From EX4572-165 sp964581795 (lineage in GTDB: Archaea > Thermoplasmatota > E2 > DHVEG-1): a DNA stretch of 64,000 nt. A program made the translations under genes and the position numbers. Shown here one piece after another: positions 62,021-64,000 of this stretch. Location: positions 1 to 64,000 of the forward strand of contig CAZOPW010000002.1 in assembly GCA_964581795.1 (NCBI GenBank). Reading direction: 5' to 3'. Below the pieces are notes generated by a model. It had not been told where the DNA came from. It was given only the letters and a program-made list of their open reading frames with translations, and did not search any database. The stretch's first letter is position 1; each line of letters begins with the position of its first letter.

Positions 62021-64000
62021 ATGAGTTTAAATAAGATGGCTGCAGTAATGATAACAATATTTTTTTGCTTTTCATTTATTGGATTAACCACTGCATTTAA
62101 TTTGGGAGTAGAACAAATTGATGAATATGAAAAAAACCATTATTCAATGTTAATGGATATCCCACCCAATAAAGAGAATTCTTTATCTCGATTAAATCCA
62201 GATCCACAACCTACCATAACATCTGATGATTTACCGAGCCAATTCAGTTGGACTAATTATAATGGAAATTGGATGACACCAGTTGAGGATAACGGCGAAT
62301 GTGCTTCTGGTTGGGCTATTGTTGCCCTCGGTGCTTTTGAAGCCGCAATAAACATTGCATCTGGGAATCCTGATTTAGATATAGAATTATCAGAGCAATA
62401 TGTCCTTTCTTGCCTGAGTGATTCAGGTAGTTGCTATGGGGGTTGGATGAGCGATGCTATTACATTAATTCAGAGCACCGATCCAGGACCGAGTGGAAAT
62501 GGAATCAATGGATGTACTGTTGAATCATGTATGCCATATCAAGGAGATGATACTATACCCTGTAGTGATAAATGTCAAGACTGGGATTATCATACAGATC
62601 CACCACAAGAAGATAATAAACTCTGGCAAATAGAAAGTTATGGTGTTTCCACTTTTTCTGAGGATAGCGAACAGGATTGGAACATTATGAAATCATGGAT
62701 AATTGAACATGGACCAATAGTTGCTGATTTGTATGCTAGTAGTGACTTTATTAACTGGGGGCTACAACACCATAGTTCTAGTGATGTTTATCAAATGGAT
62801 GACGATGGTATGACAAACATAGGTGTAGTTATATGCGGATGGAAAGATGATGCTAATGTGTTGAATGGCGGATATTGGATTATTAAAAATAAATGGGGTA
62901 CAGGCTGGGGATATGGTGGTTATGCAAATATTGCTTATGGCTGTAATAGTCTCGGAACTAGAGATGTCACTTGGATTGAAGCAGAAGAATGGGAGAATGG
63001 AGGGATAACGCCGTTTGATCGACAGGTAATCCCTGATTTTGAAATGAATCCAATATATCCACATCCTGGTGATATAATTACGTTTACAGATACCTCAAAA
63101 GGAGAAGCGGTAATGCATGAATGGGATTTTAATGGTGATGGAATTATTGATTCAACCAAAGAAAATCCAACATGGACATATGATATAGAGGATACATTTA
63201 ATATCACCTATTCAGTGGTCAGCAAATGGGGATTTAGAAACACACTCTCTGATTCTATTGAAGTTCGATCAATTTGGCCTCCAAAAGCCAAGATTAACCC
63301 AAGTGATATAGTAGATAATGAACTTGAATACACATTTGATGCTCGCTATTCCACTGATAGAGACGGAGGAACTATTGTCAGTTATCAATGGGATTTTGAT
63401 GATGGAACAACAGCAAAAGGAAGTACTGTTACTCATTCATTTTCAAAACCAGATAAACAATATGATGTAACATTGACTATCATCGATGATGATGGGGCAA
63501 GTGAATCAACAGTATGTACCGTAAAAATTGATCAATCGGTTCCACCAGTAACAACTATTACTCATGGCATTGGTGATAAAACAAAAGAATGGTATAACAA
63601 TATACAACGAATCACTTTTGGAGCGAGTGACTGGAGTGAAGTCATAGAAACATATTATAGAGTTAATGATGGAGAATGGAAACAAATAACATCTGGAGAA
63701 TGTATTTATCTTGCATCTGAAGGGCAATATACTATAGATGCCTATTCAGTCGATTATTATGGAAATGAGGAAATTCCTGTAACTGAAACGTTTGGTATTG
63801 ATAAAGATGCTCCATCTATTTCAGCAGCTACAACAGGAGAAAAAGAAAATGGATGGTTTACTTCACCTACAACGGTTTCTCTAACTGCTTCCGATGATTT
63901 TTCGGGATTGGATTCTATCATGTATAAAATAGATAATAGCGGATGGAAAATATATACAGATAGTTTTACCGTTGATGATGGTCGACATCACATTTGGGCT
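62021..64000 (+). CDS. Secreted papain-fold (C1A) pseudo-peptidase with PKD and Ig-like domains, 3'-truncated by window edge
   Basis: Open frame of 660 codons running off the window. A signal peptide (about 1-25) and a short linker precede a C1A domain (about 72-325) with EYVLSCLS-like and YWIIKNKWGTGWGYGGY segments. The catalytic residues are lost: the usual Gln-Gly-x-Cys-Gly-Ser-Cys-Trp reads NGECASGW, so the nucleophile Cys is Gly97 and the oxyanion Gln is Asn91. The His site (NHAV in relatives) reads TNIGV, with Ile267. Asn290 of the triad remains. Two PKD domains (about 338-415, 419-503) and Ig-like modules (from 507) follow. The start has GGGAGAT upstream and a TATA box at 61982. A binding rather than proteolytic role is inferred. 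Confidence 0.88.
   Translation, partial: MSLNKMAAVMITIFFCFSFIGLTTAFNLGVEQIDEYEKNHYSMLMDIPPNKENSLSRLNPDPQPTITSDDLPSQFSWTNYNGNWMTPVEDNGECASGWAIVALGAFEAAINIASGNPDLDIELSEQYVLSCLSDSGSCYGGWMSDAITLIQSTDPGPSGNGINGCTVESCMPYQGDDTIPCSDKCQDWDYHTDPPQEDNKLWQIESYGVSTFSEDSEQDWNIMKSWIIEHGPIVADLYASSDFINWGLQHHSSSDVYQMDDDGMTNIGVVICGWKDDANVLNGGYWIIKNKWGTGWGYGGYANIAYGCNSLGTRDVTWIEAEEWENGGITPFDRQVIPDFEMNPIYPHPGDIITFTDTSKGEAVMHEWDFNGDGIIDSTKENPTWTYDIEDTFNITYSVVSKWGFRNTLSDSIEVRSIWPPKAKINPSDIVDNELEYTFDARYSTDRDGGTIVSYQWDFDDGTTAKGSTVTHSFSKPDKQYDVTLTIIDDDGASESTVCTVKIDQSVPPVTTITHGIGDKTKEWYNNIQRITFGASDWSEVIETYYRVNDGEWKQITSGECIYLASEGQYTIDAYSVDYYGNEEIPVTETFGIDKDAPSISAATTGEKENGWFTSPTTVSLTASDDFSGLDSIMYKIDNSGWKIYTDSFTVDDGRHHIWA

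Noticed and set aside
62762..63207. Reverse-strand frames opposite the papain-fold gene
   Set aside because: The forward frame is continuous from 62021 to the window end with clear domains; the reverse frames have no start signals or domains.

Overview
The window is about 64 kb of AT-rich archaeal chromosome, most likely from an uncultured euryarchaeal lineage. Thermoplasmatota (for example a marine benthic group D type sediment organism) is my best guess, but it is an inference. Archaeal markers seen directly are the L7Ae-S28e-L24e ribosomal gene cluster, SRP54, an Sm-like protein, NOG1 and DRG GTPases, archaeal-type PheT, RadB, UPF0058, a split transketolase, a UbiA enzyme resembling the archaeal ether-lipid enzyme, and a FlaI/FlaJ-type pilus pair. 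TATA-like boxes often lie about 25-30 bases before the start codon, suggesting leaderless transcripts. Genes inside operons carry GGTGA or GTGATC Shine-Dalgarno sequences, and these were used to trim many starts.

Layout. 0-9 kb: carbamate kinase, DRG GTPase, the two transketolase halves, SRP54 split by a 596-residue intein inside its GTPase P-loop, and glycerate kinase. 9-13.5 kb: a 1.5-kresidue secreted beta-propeller surface protein. 13.5-19.2 kb: NOG1, acylphosphatase, AsnRS, an HD phosphohydrolase, a divergent archaeal-type GAPDH and Lsm. 19.2-23 kb: a candidate small RNA, then histidine degradation genes hutU-hutH. 23-31 kb: membrane proteins (MscS, HPP, MarC, CorA), a patatin, a phosphoesterase and two glycosyltransferases, one of them a glucosyl-3-phosphoglycerate synthase (compatible solute). 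31-36.7 kb: PheT, a second HutH paralogue with a Cys in its MIO triad, a TtuA-type tRNA thiolase, two more candidate hairpin RNAs, UPF0058 and an Lrp-like regulator.

36.8-43 kb: a complete ISL3-type insertion sequence with perfect 8-bp target duplications, radB plus a radical SAM gene, the ribosomal cluster with a structured leader, an orphan LarA homologue, a 231-bp MITE whose ends match the insertion sequence, and a decayed surface-protein pseudogene. 43-50 kb: a 2,278-residue parallel beta-helix surface protein whose C-terminus is the intact relative of that pseudogene. 50-57 kb: an archaeal pilus/secretion module (TadC/FlaJ-like, TadA/FlaI-like ATPase) divergent from a HerA-type ATPase and a small membrane protein across a palindromic promoter. 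57-64 kb: sulfotransferase, UbiA, then secreted proteins (glucose/sorbosone dehydrogenase-like, Ig-like), ending in a secreted papain-fold protein that has lost its catalytic Cys and His and runs off the window.

Recurring themes are a large secreted or surface proteome, amino acid and sugar-acid catabolism (histidine, glycerate, carbamate kinase, LarA), and several mobile elements (intein, IS, MITE). I saw no rRNA, tRNA or CRISPR array.
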